DNA of 64,000 nucleotides from Ruminococcus difficilis (GTDB lineage: Bacteria > Bacillota_A > Clostridia > Oscillospirales > Acutalibacteraceae), in the NCBI RefSeq assembly GCF_016680995.1, contig NZ_JAEQMG010000040.1, positions 1 to 64,000 of the forward strand. The letters run 5' to 3'. Below the pieces are notes generated by a model. It worked only from the letters and a program-made list of their open reading frames with translations, did no database searches and had not been told where the DNA came from. Made by a program: the position numbers and the translations under genes. This document shows positions 23,377 through 32,199 of this stretch, piece after piece (the first letter of the stretch is position 1; every line of letters begins with the position of its first letter).

Positions 23377-24165
23377 TCATAAACTCTCCCGTATTAGCAC
23401 TGATTTAAGCTCTGTAATAACAGTATTCAAATCTTCGGTCAGATTATCGCTGTGTATCAACATATCATCAAAAAGTCGGTTGAGGTTTTCTTCAAAGTGA
23501 TCAGGAAGAATAGTGCAATTATTTCTGCAAAGCTCAATCAATCGCTTTTCGCCGGGATGTGTTTGCATGTTCAATGCGAAAATCACATCAAAATACGATT
23601 CCAAAAAGGCGGCTGTTCTGTGAACAACGCTTACTCTGTCGTTTCTGCCGTTCGCCTTTTTCAATTGCAGGGAGTATGCAGGCATGGCGCTGTATAAAAG
23701 AGCTGTGTTTCTTTTGATGATGTTATTTCGGAGTTCTTCGGGATAAGGAACGGAAAAGCGTTCTTTGGCGTTTAGAAGCCTTCCGTACTTATCGCAGACA
23801 ATTTTACAGGTCAAAAGGTTATGCCACATACAGGTAGTATATCCGTTGTATGCCTCAAACCTTTCCACAACTCTCGCAACACCGTCACAAAATTCGTCCA
23901 GATTGCGATAAAGGATGTCGATGTCGATTCCATTGTTCAGAACGCAGTTATCCTCGTATTCCCAGTAATGGTTTCCAATCTCCATATATTGGCAGTAATC
24001 AGCCAACAATGCGCGTCTGCTTTCTTCTCTGATTGGTGCAGTGATGTAAACATACACATCATAATCGGATTTTTCATCATAGTTTTCTCCCGAACGTGAA
24101 CCGCCGAGCGCAATCGCCTCCACCTGATCAAATTCGGAAAGTTTTTCAAATAGCTTATTTATCAT
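23377..24165 (-). CDS. Nucleotidyltransferase-fold protein
   Basis: A protein of 262 residues. The N-terminal Pol-beta-type nucleotidyltransferase domain has ALGGSRSGENYDEKSDYDVY (about 19-38). This is the G-S-x10-D-x-D signature that binds metal and NTP. A third acidic position is plausible in NGIDIDILY (about 79-87). The C-terminal half is helical, as in DUF4037/aminoglycoside adenylyltransferase-like proteins. The substrate is unknown; antibiotic modification is possible but not shown. It is a single gene downstream of the tRNA-Ala locus. Confidence 0.8.
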   Translation of the reverse strand: MINKLFEKLSEFDQVEAIALGGSRSGENYDEKSDYDVYVYITAPIREESRRALLADYCQYMEIGNHYWEYEDNCVLNNGIDIDILYRNLDEFCDGVARVVERFEAYNGYTTCMWHNLLTCKIVCDKYGRLLNAKERFSVPYPEELRNNIIKRNTALLYSAMPAYSLQLKKANGRNDRVSVVHRTAAFLESYFDVIFALNMQTHPGEKRLIELCRNNCTILPDHFEENLNRLFDDMLIHSDNLTEDLNTVITELKSVLIRESL

Positions 24166-24231
24166 TTTTCATCACCTAAATTCCGATTTATCTTTCAAAA
24201 AATATAACACAAAACTCACAATAAGAAAAGA

Positions 24232-24254
24232 GGGAGTATCATGGTGATACTCCC
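24232..24254 (-). terminator. tRNA-Ala terminator
   Basis: GGGAGTATCA / TGATACTCCC stem with a 3-nt loop. On the minus strand it is followed by TCTTTTCTTATT, 8 nt after the tRNA CCA end. Confidence 0.85.
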
Positions 24255-24262
24255 AAAGTTCG

Positions 24263-24338
24263 TGGTGGAGATAAGGGGAATCGAACCCCTGACCTCTTGA
24301 ATGCGAACCAAGCGCTCTACCATCTGAGCTATACCCCC
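24263..24338 (-). tRNA. tRNA-Ala, anticodon CGC
   Basis: A complete cloverleaf on the minus strand. The acceptor GGGGGTA pairs with TATCTCC and includes the G3-U70 wobble that defines tRNA-Ala. The D arm is GCTC...GAGC, the anticodon stem CTTGG/TCAAG has loop TTCGCAT (anticodon CGC, reads GCG), and the T arm is AGGGG-TTCGATT-CCCCT. CCA is encoded. It is the only intact copy among several tRNA-Ala-derived sequences in the window. Confidence 0.93.
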
Positions 24339-24528
24339 GTGTCAAATGTATGAAATTGTCAGGTGCCATCGGCACATTTTGCTTATGGGGTGCGTAAGGC
24401 AACCTGTTGGGCTACCAACTGAGCTATACCCCCGTGTCAAATGTATGATATTTTCAGGTGCCGTCGGCACATTGTGCTCATGGGGTGCGTAAGCCATCCT
24501 GTCGGGCTACCAACTGAGCTATACCCCC
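24339..24528 (-). repeat. Two tandem 95-bp units carrying the 5' half of tRNA-Ala
   Basis: Units 24339-24433 and 24434-24528. On the minus strand each starts GGGGGTATAGCTCAGTTGG, the tRNA-Ala acceptor and D arm, and breaks off after TAGC. It continues CTTACGCACCCC, a small GTGCCG/CGGCAC hairpin and CATACATTTGACAC, leading directly into the next unit and finally the intact tRNA. Neither unit has an anticodon arm. Confidence 0.8.
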
Positions 24529-24635
24529 ATAACGCTAAGATATTATACACTATTTTTTTGCGTTTGTAAATAGGTAAAGAAGATTTTTTTGCAAAGAGCG
24601 GGATTATCGTTTGTTTTATCCTGTGATCTAAAACA

Positions 24636-24672
24636 AAAAGCAGCACCGCGTTTTCTCATCGCAGTGCTGCTT
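24636..24672 (-). terminator. Terminator of scfB
   Basis: On the minus strand GCAGCAC pairs with GTGCTGC around a partly paired loop and is followed by TTTTTGTTTT, 20 bp after the scfB stop. Confidence 0.82.
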
Positions 24673-24691
24673 TATCTGTTGTTTTTATCGG

Positions 24692-26071
24692 TCACTCGGC
24701 GTTTTGAGCCTGTGCCACCTTCATCATGATGGCGCACTCGATACGCTTTTTGAACAGCTCACAGCCGTATTGGTAGGTTCCGGTGACGGAGCCTGTCGCG
24801 TGATAGGCGTTTGCGGCACATCCGCCGGAGCAATACAGCTTTGCCCAGCAATCCTTGCAGTCGGGGCGGGCATAAGCGTTGCACAGCTTGAATTCATCCT
24901 GCACAGCGGGGTTGGTGACGCCGTCATAGACGTTGCCCAGCAGGTGTTCGGTGTTGCCGACGAACTGGTGACACGGATACAGATCGCCCCACGGGGTGAC
25001 CGCCATATACTCCGTACCCGAGCCGCAACCCGAGATACGCTTGTAGATGCACGGACCCGCGTTCAGGTCGAGCATATAGTGATAGAAGGTGATGGGCTTG
25101 CCTTCCTTTTCCCGTCTGAGCATATCCTTGGCGAGGATCTCATACTGCTCAAAGAGCACGGGCAGATCGTCATAAGTCAGCGCGTACGGATCATCGGGCG
25201 GGCATACCACCGGCTCCATCGAAAGCTCCGTAAAACCGAGGTCCGCCATGTGGAAGATATCGTTGGTGAAATCGGTGTTGTTGTGGGTGAAGGTGCCGCG
25301 GATATAATAGCCCTTGTTGCCGCGTCTTTCGACAAAGTGCCGGAACTTCGGCACAATCAAATCATAACTGCCGTTGCCGTTGACGGTTTTTCTCAGGCGG
25401 TCATGTACCTCTTTTCTGCCGTCGAGGCTGAGCACGACGTTGTGGCACTCCTTGTTGGCGAAGTCGATCACCTCGTCATCGAGCAGAACGCCGTTGGTGG
25501 TCAGCGTAAAGCGGAAGTTCTTGCCCTTTTCCTTTTCGATGCTTCTGCAATAGGCGGTGATTTCTTTGACGACGTCAAAGTTCATCAGGGGTTCGCCGCC
25601 GAAGAAGTCGATCTCAAGATTCTTCCTCGAGCCCGAGTGCTCGATCAAAAAGTCGATCGCCTGCTTGGCAACATCAAAGCTCATCAGCGCTCTGTCGCCG
25701 TGATACTTGCCTTGGCTTGCGAAGCAGTATTCGCAGTTGAGGTTGCAGGTGTGCGCGACGTGCAGGCACAGCGCCTTGATGACGGTGTTGCGCGCCTTGA
25801 AGTCAAAGGCAAGATCCGCGTAATCGTCAGCGGTGAACAGCTTGCCCTGCTCTTTCAGTTCCTCGATATCATCGATGCAGTCGCGGATCTCGGCTTCATC
25901 AACAGAAGCGTCATCGGCGTACTGCTTGAGCATGGCGGCGATGATGCCGTCTGTGTCCGTATCCTCGTACATCCCGATGATATCATACGCGAGATCGTCC
26001 ACGACATGGACGCTGCCGCTGAAAACATCGAGGACGATGTTGTAGCCGTTGAGTTTGTAACGGTGTATCAT
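24692..26071 (-). CDS. scfB: Thioether-forming SCIFF peptide maturase (radical SAM/SPASM)
   Basis: A protein of 459 residues. The N-terminal part has the peptide-recognition region. The radical SAM core carries CNLNCEYC (about 105-112, C-x3-C-x2-C) for the SAM-binding [4Fe-4S] cluster and the GGEP motif (DFFGGEPLMNF). The C-terminal SPASM domain includes CGSGTEYMAVTPWGDLYPC and CNAYARPDCKDCWAKLYC...C for auxiliary clusters. The enzyme forms Cys sulfur-to-alpha-carbon thioether links in the SCIFF peptide, encoded just upstream (26317-26469). ATG 26071 with GGAGG 5 nt upstream is the start. A MITE-like repeat lies between peptide and maturase genes. Confidence 0.95.
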   Translation of the reverse strand: MIHRYKLNGYNIVLDVFSGSVHVVDDLAYDIIGMYEDTDTDGIIAAMLKQYADDASVDEAEIRDCIDDIEELKEQGKLFTADDYADLAFDFKARNTVIKALCLHVAHTCNLNCEYCFASQGKYHGDRALMSFDVAKQAIDFLIEHSGSRKNLEIDFFGGEPLMNFDVVKEITAYCRSIEKEKGKNFRFTLTTNGVLLDDEVIDFANKECHNVVLSLDGRKEVHDRLRKTVNGNGSYDLIVPKFRHFVERRGNKGYYIRGTFTHNNTDFTNDIFHMADLGFTELSMEPVVCPPDDPYALTYDDLPVLFEQYEILAKDMLRREKEGKPITFYHYMLDLNAGPCIYKRISGCGSGTEYMAVTPWGDLYPCHQFVGNTEHLLGNVYDGVTNPAVQDEFKLCNAYARPDCKDCWAKLYCSGGCAANAYHATGSVTGTYQYGCELFKKRIECAIMMKVAQAQNAE

Positions 26072-26089
26072 AAGTTCCTCCGTAATGAA

Positions 26090-26222
26090 CAATGTCATTA
26101 AGTTAAGGAAGGCTCCTTTTGGGAAAAGGAGCTGTCGGCTGACACGCGTGTCAGTCGACTGAGGAATTGTATCGATTGATCGAGCGTCAGCGAGATACTA
26201 TTTCCTTAACTTGATGATGCTG
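26090..26222. repeat. MITE-like repeat with terminal inverted repeats, copy 2
   Basis: A 133-bp relative of 207-341: the left end AGTTAAGGAA (to 26110) and right end TTCCTTAACT (from 26202) belong to imperfect 21-bp TIRs. The core has the CTCCTTTT/AAAAGGAG stem, a variable stem with GACACGCGTGTC, and GAGGAATTG. It lies about 10 bp upstream of the scfB ribosome-binding site, inside the scfA-scfB spacer. A separate hairpin at 26252-26301 (ATAAGGAA/TTCCTTAT plus AGCCG/CGGCT) could attenuate scfB. Confidence 0.75.
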
Positions 26223-26316
26223 TCCGTAATGACCGTTCGTTAATTCATTGCATAAGGAAAGCCGTCAGACCTTGGCGGTATAACGGCTGAAAGTTCCTTA
26301 TTGTGTTCAGACGTAA

Positions 26317-26469
26317 TTACTTCTCGCTGAGGCACTTCTCGCACTGCTGGTTAGCAACGCCGCAGGAAGTCTTGCAAGCAGACTGGCAGGAGGTCTGGCA
26401 TTCGCCGCAGCCGCCGGTCTTAACGCTCTTCTGAAGGTCACGAGTCTCTATGGTCTGGATTCTTTTCAT
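26317..26469 (-). CDS. scfA: SCIFF ranthipeptide precursor
   Basis: A peptide of 50 residues beginning MKRIQTIETRDLQKSVK (leader) and continuing into the Cys-rich core GGCGECQTSCQSACKTSC, then VANQQCEKC. That matches the six-Cys-in-forty-five-residues family found across Clostridia. Here I count seven Cys (21, 24, 28, 32, 36, 43, 46); Cys46 is extra relative to the usual six. AAGGAG lies 9 nt before ATG. scfB follows in the same direction about 245 bp downstream. The mature product is a thioether-bridged peptide, likely exported or used in signalling, though its role is not settled. Confidence 0.95.
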   Translation of the reverse strand: MKRIQTIETRDLQKSVKTGGCGECQTSCQSACKTSCGVANQQCEKCLSEK

Positions 26470-26532
26470 AATTGTCAACTCCTTGATTTATCTTGATTTA
26501 TATGGATATTCTAACACGCGGTGCGTGCTTTG

Positions 26533-27921
26533 TCAACCGATTATTGAAATTAGCGGGAACGCCGAATTGTCGGTGACGATCTCATTTCCCGCCGTCCTCA
26601 AAGCCATGAGCTGCCGGAGCACCTCGCAGTCGATCACTTCACCGGGCGCGATGATCGGGATGCCCGGCGGATAGGCGCGGACATATTCGCGTGAGATCTT
26701 TCCCTCAGCTTGATCGATGTCGCGCATCTCGCCGTCCGCGTTGAGGGCTTCGCTGATGGTACAGCGCTTTTGGGGCAGGAAAGAGGCGGTGATGGTTTTC
26801 GGGTGATCTGCCGCTTTGCATTTGCTGTCAATGTCGACAAGCGCGTTGATCAGGCGGTCAAAGCCCTCGTCGGTATCGCACACGGACGTCATCGCGAGCG
26901 CATAGTCGCCGAGCGCCATCTCGAGCTCAAGGTGATAGTCCGATCGGAGCGTATCCATGAGCTCCCTGCCGCTCATACAGCCGTTACCGAAGATGCATAG
27001 CTTGCCGATATCGAAGTCAAACACATTCCCGGCGTTGATCAGCTCATCATGCGCGACGGACAAATGCCGCAGGGATGTAGCGGATTGCCGGAATTCTAAA
27101 AGCCGTCTTGTATAATCGTCAAAAGCACCGCGGCTGTCCTTCAAAAAAGTCAGACAGCGGTCGACGGACGCGAGCAGTACATAGGATGGACTGCTCGTTT
27201 CAAAAACAGAAAGCTGCCGCTGCATTTCTTTCGCCAAACCATCATCATTTGTCAGCAGCAGCGCCGTTTGCGTCATGGCGGGCAGCGTCTTGTGCAGACT
27301 GGTCACAGCCGCGTCGGCGCCGCATTGGACAGCGCTTTTCGGGAAGCTGTCCGAAAACGGAAAGTGCGCTCCGTGCGCTTCGTCGACCAACAACCTCGCA
27401 CCGTATCGATGACAGATCGCGGCGATGCTTCTGATATCCGACACCACGCCCTCATAGGTGGGGGAGGTGATGACGACCAGAGAGGTTTCGGGATTCGCTT
27501 TCAGCATCTTTTCGACCGATGCGGGAGATACTGATGCAAAGATCCCTGATCCGTCGACCGTGTCGGGCAGGATGTATTCCGTATCGAGTCGGCACAGCTC
27601 GGCGGCGTGATAGACCGCCATGTGGCTGTTGCGGGCGATCAGCACGCGGTCGCCGTCCTTTGTCATCGCGCGCGTTGCCGCGAGGATCCCGACGGTCGAG
27701 CCGTTCACCAGCGCGAACGCATAGCGTGAACGGAACAGCTCCGCCGCGTCCTTTTGCAACCGAGCAAGGCATCCGCAAGGCTCGTGCAGATTGTCAAAGC
27801 CGTCGATCTCCGTGATGTCGATCTCATAGGGCAGACCGCTTTCCGCGATCCGTTTATGCCCCGGCATATGGAACGGATATGTGCCGCTGTTTGCGTAATC
27901 CTTCAGCTTTTCATACAGCAT
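26533..27921 (-). CDS. Orn/Lys/Arg decarboxylase-family PLP enzyme
   Basis: A protein of 462 residues, the short SpeA/YaaO-like form without the N-terminal wing domain. It has the opening PFHMPGHKR, the PLP phosphate region NGSTVGILAATRA, VDEAHGAHFPF (Asp for the pyridine nitrogen) and Lys about 211 in SLHKTLPAMTQ, the Schiff-base lysine. The C-terminal segment ends YPPGIPIIAPGE as in the family. It would decarboxylate arginine, lysine or ornithine, giving polyamine precursors; which one cannot be read from sequence. ATG 27921 lies 2 nt after the preceding stop, so it is co-transcribed with the dehydratase/activase genes. Confidence 0.9.
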   Translation of the reverse strand: MLYEKLKDYANSGTYPFHMPGHKRIAESGLPYEIDITEIDGFDNLHEPCGCLARLQKDAAELFRSRYAFALVNGSTVGILAATRAMTKDGDRVLIARNSHMAVYHAAELCRLDTEYILPDTVDGSGIFASVSPASVEKMLKANPETSLVVITSPTYEGVVSDIRSIAAICHRYGARLLVDEAHGAHFPFSDSFPKSAVQCGADAAVTSLHKTLPAMTQTALLLTNDDGLAKEMQRQLSVFETSSPSYVLLASVDRCLTFLKDSRGAFDDYTRRLLEFRQSATSLRHLSVAHDELINAGNVFDFDIGKLCIFGNGCMSGRELMDTLRSDYHLELEMALGDYALAMTSVCDTDEGFDRLINALVDIDSKCKAADHPKTITASFLPQKRCTISEALNADGEMRDIDQAEGKISREYVRAYPPGIPIIAPGEVIDCEVLRQLMALRTAGNEIVTDNSAFPLISIIG

Positions 27922-27923
27922 GA

Positions 27924-29177
27924 TCAGCGCTCCGCGTTGGACAGCATCAGCTTGATGCGGTTTTCCTGATTGATCGCGGTGGCGCCGGGGTCGTAGTCGA
28001 TGGCGACGATGTTGACCCCCGGATTGCGCTCCTTGATCGGCTTCATCATGCCCTTGCCAGCGATATGGTTCGGCAGGCATCCGAACGGCTGGGTGCAGAT
28101 GATGTTGTTCACACCCTCGCTGATCAGCTCGAGCATTTCTGCCGTTAAAAGCCAGCCCTCGCCCATCTTCGCGCCCTGGTTGATATAGCCCTTGACGCGC
28201 TTTTGCGTTTCGTCAAAGTCCGCCATCGGCATGAAGTTCGGGTAGTAGTCCTGCATCATTTTGCGGATGTAGCGCTGTTTTTTCAGCAAAAAGCGGTACA
28301 GGAATTTGGAGCCGAACGCCTTGAATGGTCGGATACGGTACAGGTCATAGTCGACCAGACCGTTATAAACACAGTACAGACAAAAGTCGACAAAGCCCGG
28401 GATGACGGGCTCGACATTTTCTTTCAATAGGAATTGTTCCAGATTATTGTTGCCCAAGGGGGAGAACTTGACATAGATCTCGCCGACGATGCCGACCTTG
28501 ACCTTGTCGCGCGGCGTATCGCCGAGGATCTTGTTGAAGTCGTCCGCAATCAGCCGATAGTTCTTCTTGACATGGCTGTAGCGCATGGTGGAGCTGTGGG
28601 AGCTTTCGTCGAGCAGACGGTTCACCCACTTTTTCACCACCCGGTCGGTGTCACCCTTGCGCTTTTCATACGGACGGCACTGGTTCGCCATCAGCATCAT
28701 CAGATCGCCGTAGAACGCGCAGTACAGCATACGGTACAGCATCGGCAATGTCAGTTGAAAGCCCGGGTGACTTTCGAGCATATTGAAGTTCAGCGAGATG
28801 ACGGGGATGTGCCCGTAGCCCGCCTTTTTCAGCGCCTTGCGCAATAAGTAGATGTAGTTGGAGGCACGGCAGCCGCCGCCTGTCTGGGTGATCAGCAGGG
28901 CGATCTTGTCCTTGTCATAGCGCCCCGATTCGACCGCGTTGATCAGCTGTCCGATGACCAGCAGCGCGGGATAGCAGGTGTCGTTGTGGACATACCGCAG
29001 TCCCGATTCCTTGATGTTGCCGTCAACGTCCTCGAGAAAGTCGATCTTATAGCCGTATCGCACCAGCACGTTGGAGATCAGCTTGAAGTGGATGGGCAGC
29101 ATGGTGGGGACGAGGATGGTGTATTCGTCCCGCATTTCTTTGGTGAATTTCACATAATCCGCTTTTGCGACCGCCAT
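27924..29177 (-). CDS. 2-hydroxyacyl-CoA dehydratase-like protein (COG3581 type)
   Basis: A protein of 417 residues. Cysteines lie in conserved settings: VHNDTCYPALLVIGQL (about 68), TQTGGGCRASNYI (about 100), ANQCRPYE (about 167) and TQPFGCLPNHIAGKG (about 366). GIVGEIYVKFSP is also typical. This protein and the next one upstream are usually found as a pair or fused in anaerobes, and are thought to form a reductase with an ATP-driven activator. The substrate is unknown. ATG is preceded by AAAGGGGGC and lies 1 nt after the activase stop, so translation is coupled. Confidence 0.85.
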   Translation of the reverse strand: MAVAKADYVKFTKEMRDEYTILVPTMLPIHFKLISNVLVRYGYKIDFLEDVDGNIKESGLRYVHNDTCYPALLVIGQLINAVESGRYDKDKIALLITQTGGGCRASNYIYLLRKALKKAGYGHIPVISLNFNMLESHPGFQLTLPMLYRMLYCAFYGDLMMLMANQCRPYEKRKGDTDRVVKKWVNRLLDESSHSSTMRYSHVKKNYRLIADDFNKILGDTPRDKVKVGIVGEIYVKFSPLGNNNLEQFLLKENVEPVIPGFVDFCLYCVYNGLVDYDLYRIRPFKAFGSKFLYRFLLKKQRYIRKMMQDYYPNFMPMADFDETQKRVKGYINQGAKMGEGWLLTAEMLELISEGVNNIICTQPFGCLPNHIAGKGMMKPIKERNPGVNIVAIDYDPGATAINQENRIKLMLSNAER

Positions 29178-29178
29178 A

Positions 29179-32100
29179 TTACTGCCCCCTTTCCTGTAAT
29201 GCGCCGATCAGACTGCGCAGACGGATCCTGACCGCGCCGAGGTTGGTGATCTCGTCGATCTTGATCTGTGTATAGAGTTTGCCGTTGCGCTCGAGAATGG
29301 AACGCACCTCGTCGGTGGTGACCGCGTCCACGCCGCAGCCGAAGGATACCAGCTGTACGAGCTGGGTATCGTCATGCTCCGAGGCATACTGTGCCGCCGC
29401 GTACAGACGGCTGTGGTAGGTCCACTGGTTGAGCACGCCGAGGGTGGGCGGCTCTTTGTCGGCGGTCACGCTGTCCTCACTGACTACGACAAAGCCCAGC
29501 GAGGTCGCCAGCTTGTCGATGCCGTGGCAGATCTCGGGATCGATGTGATAGGGTCTGCCCGCGAGGATCATGATGCGCTTGCCCTTATCGCGCGCGAACT
29601 TCACGGCGCGCGCGCCCTCGTCATAGACGCGCTGCATATGCGCGTGGTATTCGGCAATACCCGCCTTGACCGCGCGGGTCACGTCGGATTTTTTGATAAA
29701 GTCAAAGTGTTTGGATAAAACGAGCGTCAGCTCACGGCTGAGCTCCTTTTCGCTGTTGATGTTCAGATAGGGGCACAGGAACTTCGTCTGCTTGAGCGAG
29801 TCCATGTTGCTCTGCAGCAGCTCGGAGTAATAGGCGACGACAGGACAGTTGTAGAAGTTGTCGCCCTTGTTTTCGTTGATATTATAGGTCAGGCAGGGGT
29901 AGAAGATCGCGTCTGCATCCTGCTCGAGCAGGGTCTCGATGTGACCGTGCATGAGCTTGGCGGGATAGCATACGGTGTCGGACGGAATGGAGAACTGACC
30001 CTTTTGATACAGCTTGCGGGTCGAAAAGCCCGATCCGACGACCTCAAAGCCGAGCTGAGTGAAGATGGTGTGCCACAACGGGTACAGCTCGTACATACCC
30101 AGCGCCATCGGCAGACCTATTGTTCGCCTCCCTTTCCTAAGGGAGGTGTCCCGGACACGCGTGTCAAGGGACGGAGGGTTGTCAGGTTGATGGTTTGATG
30201 TCTGATAGTTCTCTATCAGCTGACGTTTATATTCATAGAGGTTGGGTAGCTTTTCATCGTCGCTGAGTCGGATGCCCGCGCCCTTTTCGCACTGGTTGCC
30301 CGAGATGAGCTTATCCTTGCCGTTGAAGATATTGATCGTCAGACGGCAGTTGTTGGTACAGCCCTTGCATACCGCCGAGCGGCTTTCATGCCTGAGCGTT
30401 CTGACCGCCTGAGCATCAAGGATAGATGATGTTTTGGGACGGTGCTCTTTCGCGTACAATGCCGCGCCGAACGCGCCCATCAGTCCCGCGATATTGGGGC
30501 GCACGACCTCGCGCCCGATCTCTTTTTCAAAACAGCGCAGTACCGCGTCGTTCATGAAGGTGCCGCCCTGCACGACGATCCTTTGCCCCAGTTCGTCGGG
30601 CGTGGTGGCGCGGATGACCTTGTAGATCGCGTTTTTGACGACCGACAGCGAGAGCCCCGCCGAGATATCCTGCACCGAGGCGCCGTCCTTCTGCGCCTGC
30701 TTGACGGACGAGTTCATGAACACCGTACAGCGTGTGCCGAGGTCGACCGGCGCCATGGAGAACAATCCCTGACGGGCGAATTCCTCGACCGTGTAGCCCA
30801 TCGACTGCGCGAAGGTCTCGATGAACGAGCCGCAGCCCGAGGAGCAAGCCTCGTTGAGCATGATGCTGTCGATACTGTTGTTGCGGATCTTGAAGCATTT
30901 GATATCCTGACCGCCGATATCGAGGATGAAGTCGACATTTTTGTCAAAGAACTTCGCGGCGGTATAATGCGCCATCGTTTCCACCAGACCGAAGTCGATG
31001 GAAAACGCGCGCTTGATCAGCTCCTCACCGTAGCCGGTGACGGCGCATCCGCGGATCGTCAGCTTGTCGCCGAACTCGTCATAGATCTTTGCCAGCTGTT
31101 CCTGAACGATCTGTACGGGATTGCCCTTGTTGGAGCTGTAGTAGGTGTAGATGATGTCGCAGCTGTCGGTGATGACGACCAGCTTGGTCGTCGTGGAGCC
31201 GCAGTCGATGCCGATATACGCGTCGCCCGTATAGCCGCCGGCGTACTCGGTCTTGACACTGTTCTGCGTATGGCGGTGGATGAACGCCTGATATTCGTTT
31301 TTATCCTTGAACAGAGGAGGTAAGGTCGAAACCTTCTCCTTGTGCTTCATGCTCTCTTTGAGGCGCTTTACCAGCTCCTCATAGCCCATCAGTTCGCTGT
31401 CCTCGGAGTAGAGCGACGCGCCGATCGCGACGGCGTACAGCCCGTAGCCGGGGAAGATCGCGTTCTCTTCGCTGAGCTTCAACGTCTCGACAAAGCGCTC
31501 TCTGAGCCCCATGCAGTAGTGGAGCGGCCCGCCGAGGAACATGACCTTGCCCTCGATCTTTCTGCCCTGCGCCAGTCCGCCGACGGTCTGATTGACGACC
31601 GCCTGATAGATGGAGGCGGCGATATCCGCCTTGGTCGCGCCCTGGTTGATCAGCGGCTGGATATCCGTTTTCGCGAATACGCCGCAGCGCGAGGCAATGG
31701 GGTAGAGGTGTTGATGCGTCAGACTCAGCTCATCCATCTCGGTGTTGGAGAGGTTCAAGAGGGTTGCCATCTGGTCGATGAACGCGCCGGTACCGCCCGC
31801 GCAGGAGCCGTTCATGCGCTCGTCCAGTCCGCCGGTGAAGAAGATGATCTTCGCGTCCTCACCGCCCAGCTCGATCACCGCGTCGGTGTCGGGTTGTAAG
31901 CAGCGCACACATTCGGCGGTGGCGTAGACCTCCTGCACAAAGCTCAGCCGCGCGGCATTCGCCATGCCCATGCCCGCCGAGCCGGATACCGCAACGGTAA
32001 AGCTGCGTCCGTCGAGCAGTTCCTTGATCGCTTCCACCATTTCGAGCGTCTTTTGGCGCACCTGCGAGAAGTGGCGTTCGTAGCGGCTGTAGATCAGCTC

Positions 32101-32199
32101 GCCGTCATCGATCAGAGCGAGCTTGGCGGTCGTGGAGCCGATGTCGATGCCCAGCAGCAGATTGCCCTCTGTTCTGTTTTTCGGATCGTTTATCTTCAT
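29179..32199 (-). CDS. Large double-ASKHA acyl-CoA dehydratase activase
   Basis: A protein of 1006 residues with two activase domains in tandem. Domain 1 (about 14-270) has LGIDIGSTTAKLAL and NGSCAGGTGAF. Domain 2 (about 325-600) has IGIDCGSTTTKLVV, NEACSSGCGSF and GTRCTVFMNS. The C-terminal third has CKGCTNNCRL...C and the DUF2229-like region (GLPMALGMYELYPLWH, YPAKLMHGHIE, CPYLN). It would hydrolyse ATP to energise electron transfer to the partner at 27924-29177. A repeat unit at 30127-30181 is inserted in frame ahead of GLPMALGMYE, adding about 20 residues rich in Arg, Asp and Ser. The frame stays open, so the protein may still work. Confidence 0.9.
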   Translation of the reverse strand: MKINDPKNRTEGNLLLGIDIGSTTAKLALIDDGELIYSRYERHFSQVRQKTLEMVEAIKELLDGRSFTVAVSGSAGMGMANAARLSFVQEVYATAECVRCLQPDTDAVIELGGEDAKIIFFTGGLDERMNGSCAGGTGAFIDQMATLLNLSNTEMDELSLTHQHLYPIASRCGVFAKTDIQPLINQGATKADIAASIYQAVVNQTVGGLAQGRKIEGKVMFLGGPLHYCMGLRERFVETLKLSEENAIFPGYGLYAVAIGASLYSEDSELMGYEELVKRLKESMKHKEKVSTLPPLFKDKNEYQAFIHRHTQNSVKTEYAGGYTGDAYIGIDCGSTTTKLVVITDSCDIIYTYYSSNKGNPVQIVQEQLAKIYDEFGDKLTIRGCAVTGYGEELIKRAFSIDFGLVETMAHYTAAKFFDKNVDFILDIGGQDIKCFKIRNNSIDSIMLNEACSSGCGSFIETFAQSMGYTVEEFARQGLFSMAPVDLGTRCTVFMNSSVKQAQKDGASVQDISAGLSLSVVKNAIYKVIRATTPDELGQRIVVQGGTFMNDAVLRCFEKEIGREVVRPNIAGLMGAFGAALYAKEHRPKTSSILDAQAVRTLRHESRSAVCKGCTNNCRLTINIFNGKDKLISGNQCEKGAGIRLSDDEKLPNLYEYKRQLIENYQTSNHQPDNPPSLDTRVRDTSLRKGRRTIGLPMALGMYELYPLWHTIFTQLGFEVVGSGFSTRKLYQKGQFSIPSDTVCYPAKLMHGHIETLLEQDADAIFYPCLTYNINENKGDNFYNCPVVAYYSELLQSNMDSLKQTKFLCPYLNINSEKELSRELTLVLSKHFDFIKKSDVTRAVKAGIAEYHAHMQRVYDEGARAVKFARDKGKRIMILAGRPYHIDPEICHGIDKLATSLGFVVVSEDSVTADKEPPTLGVLNQWTYHSRLYAAAQYASEHDDTQLVQLVSFGCGVDAVTTDEVRSILERNGKLYTQIKIDEITNLGAVRIRLRSLIGALQERGQ
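30127..30181 (+). repeat. Two-stem repeat inserted in frame inside the activase gene
   Basis: CCTCCCTTTCCTAAGGGAGG stem, then TGTCCCGGACACGCGTGTC and GGACGGAGGGTTG. This is the same unit that elsewhere lies between genes. Here it interrupts the 1006-residue activase on the opposite strand without a stop codon. Confidence 0.85.

Noticed and set aside
23377..24165. Aminoglycoside nucleotidyltransferase resistance gene
   Set aside because: The GS...DxD core is common to many nucleotidyltransferases. No motif specific to ANT enzymes could be recognised, so only the fold is annotated.
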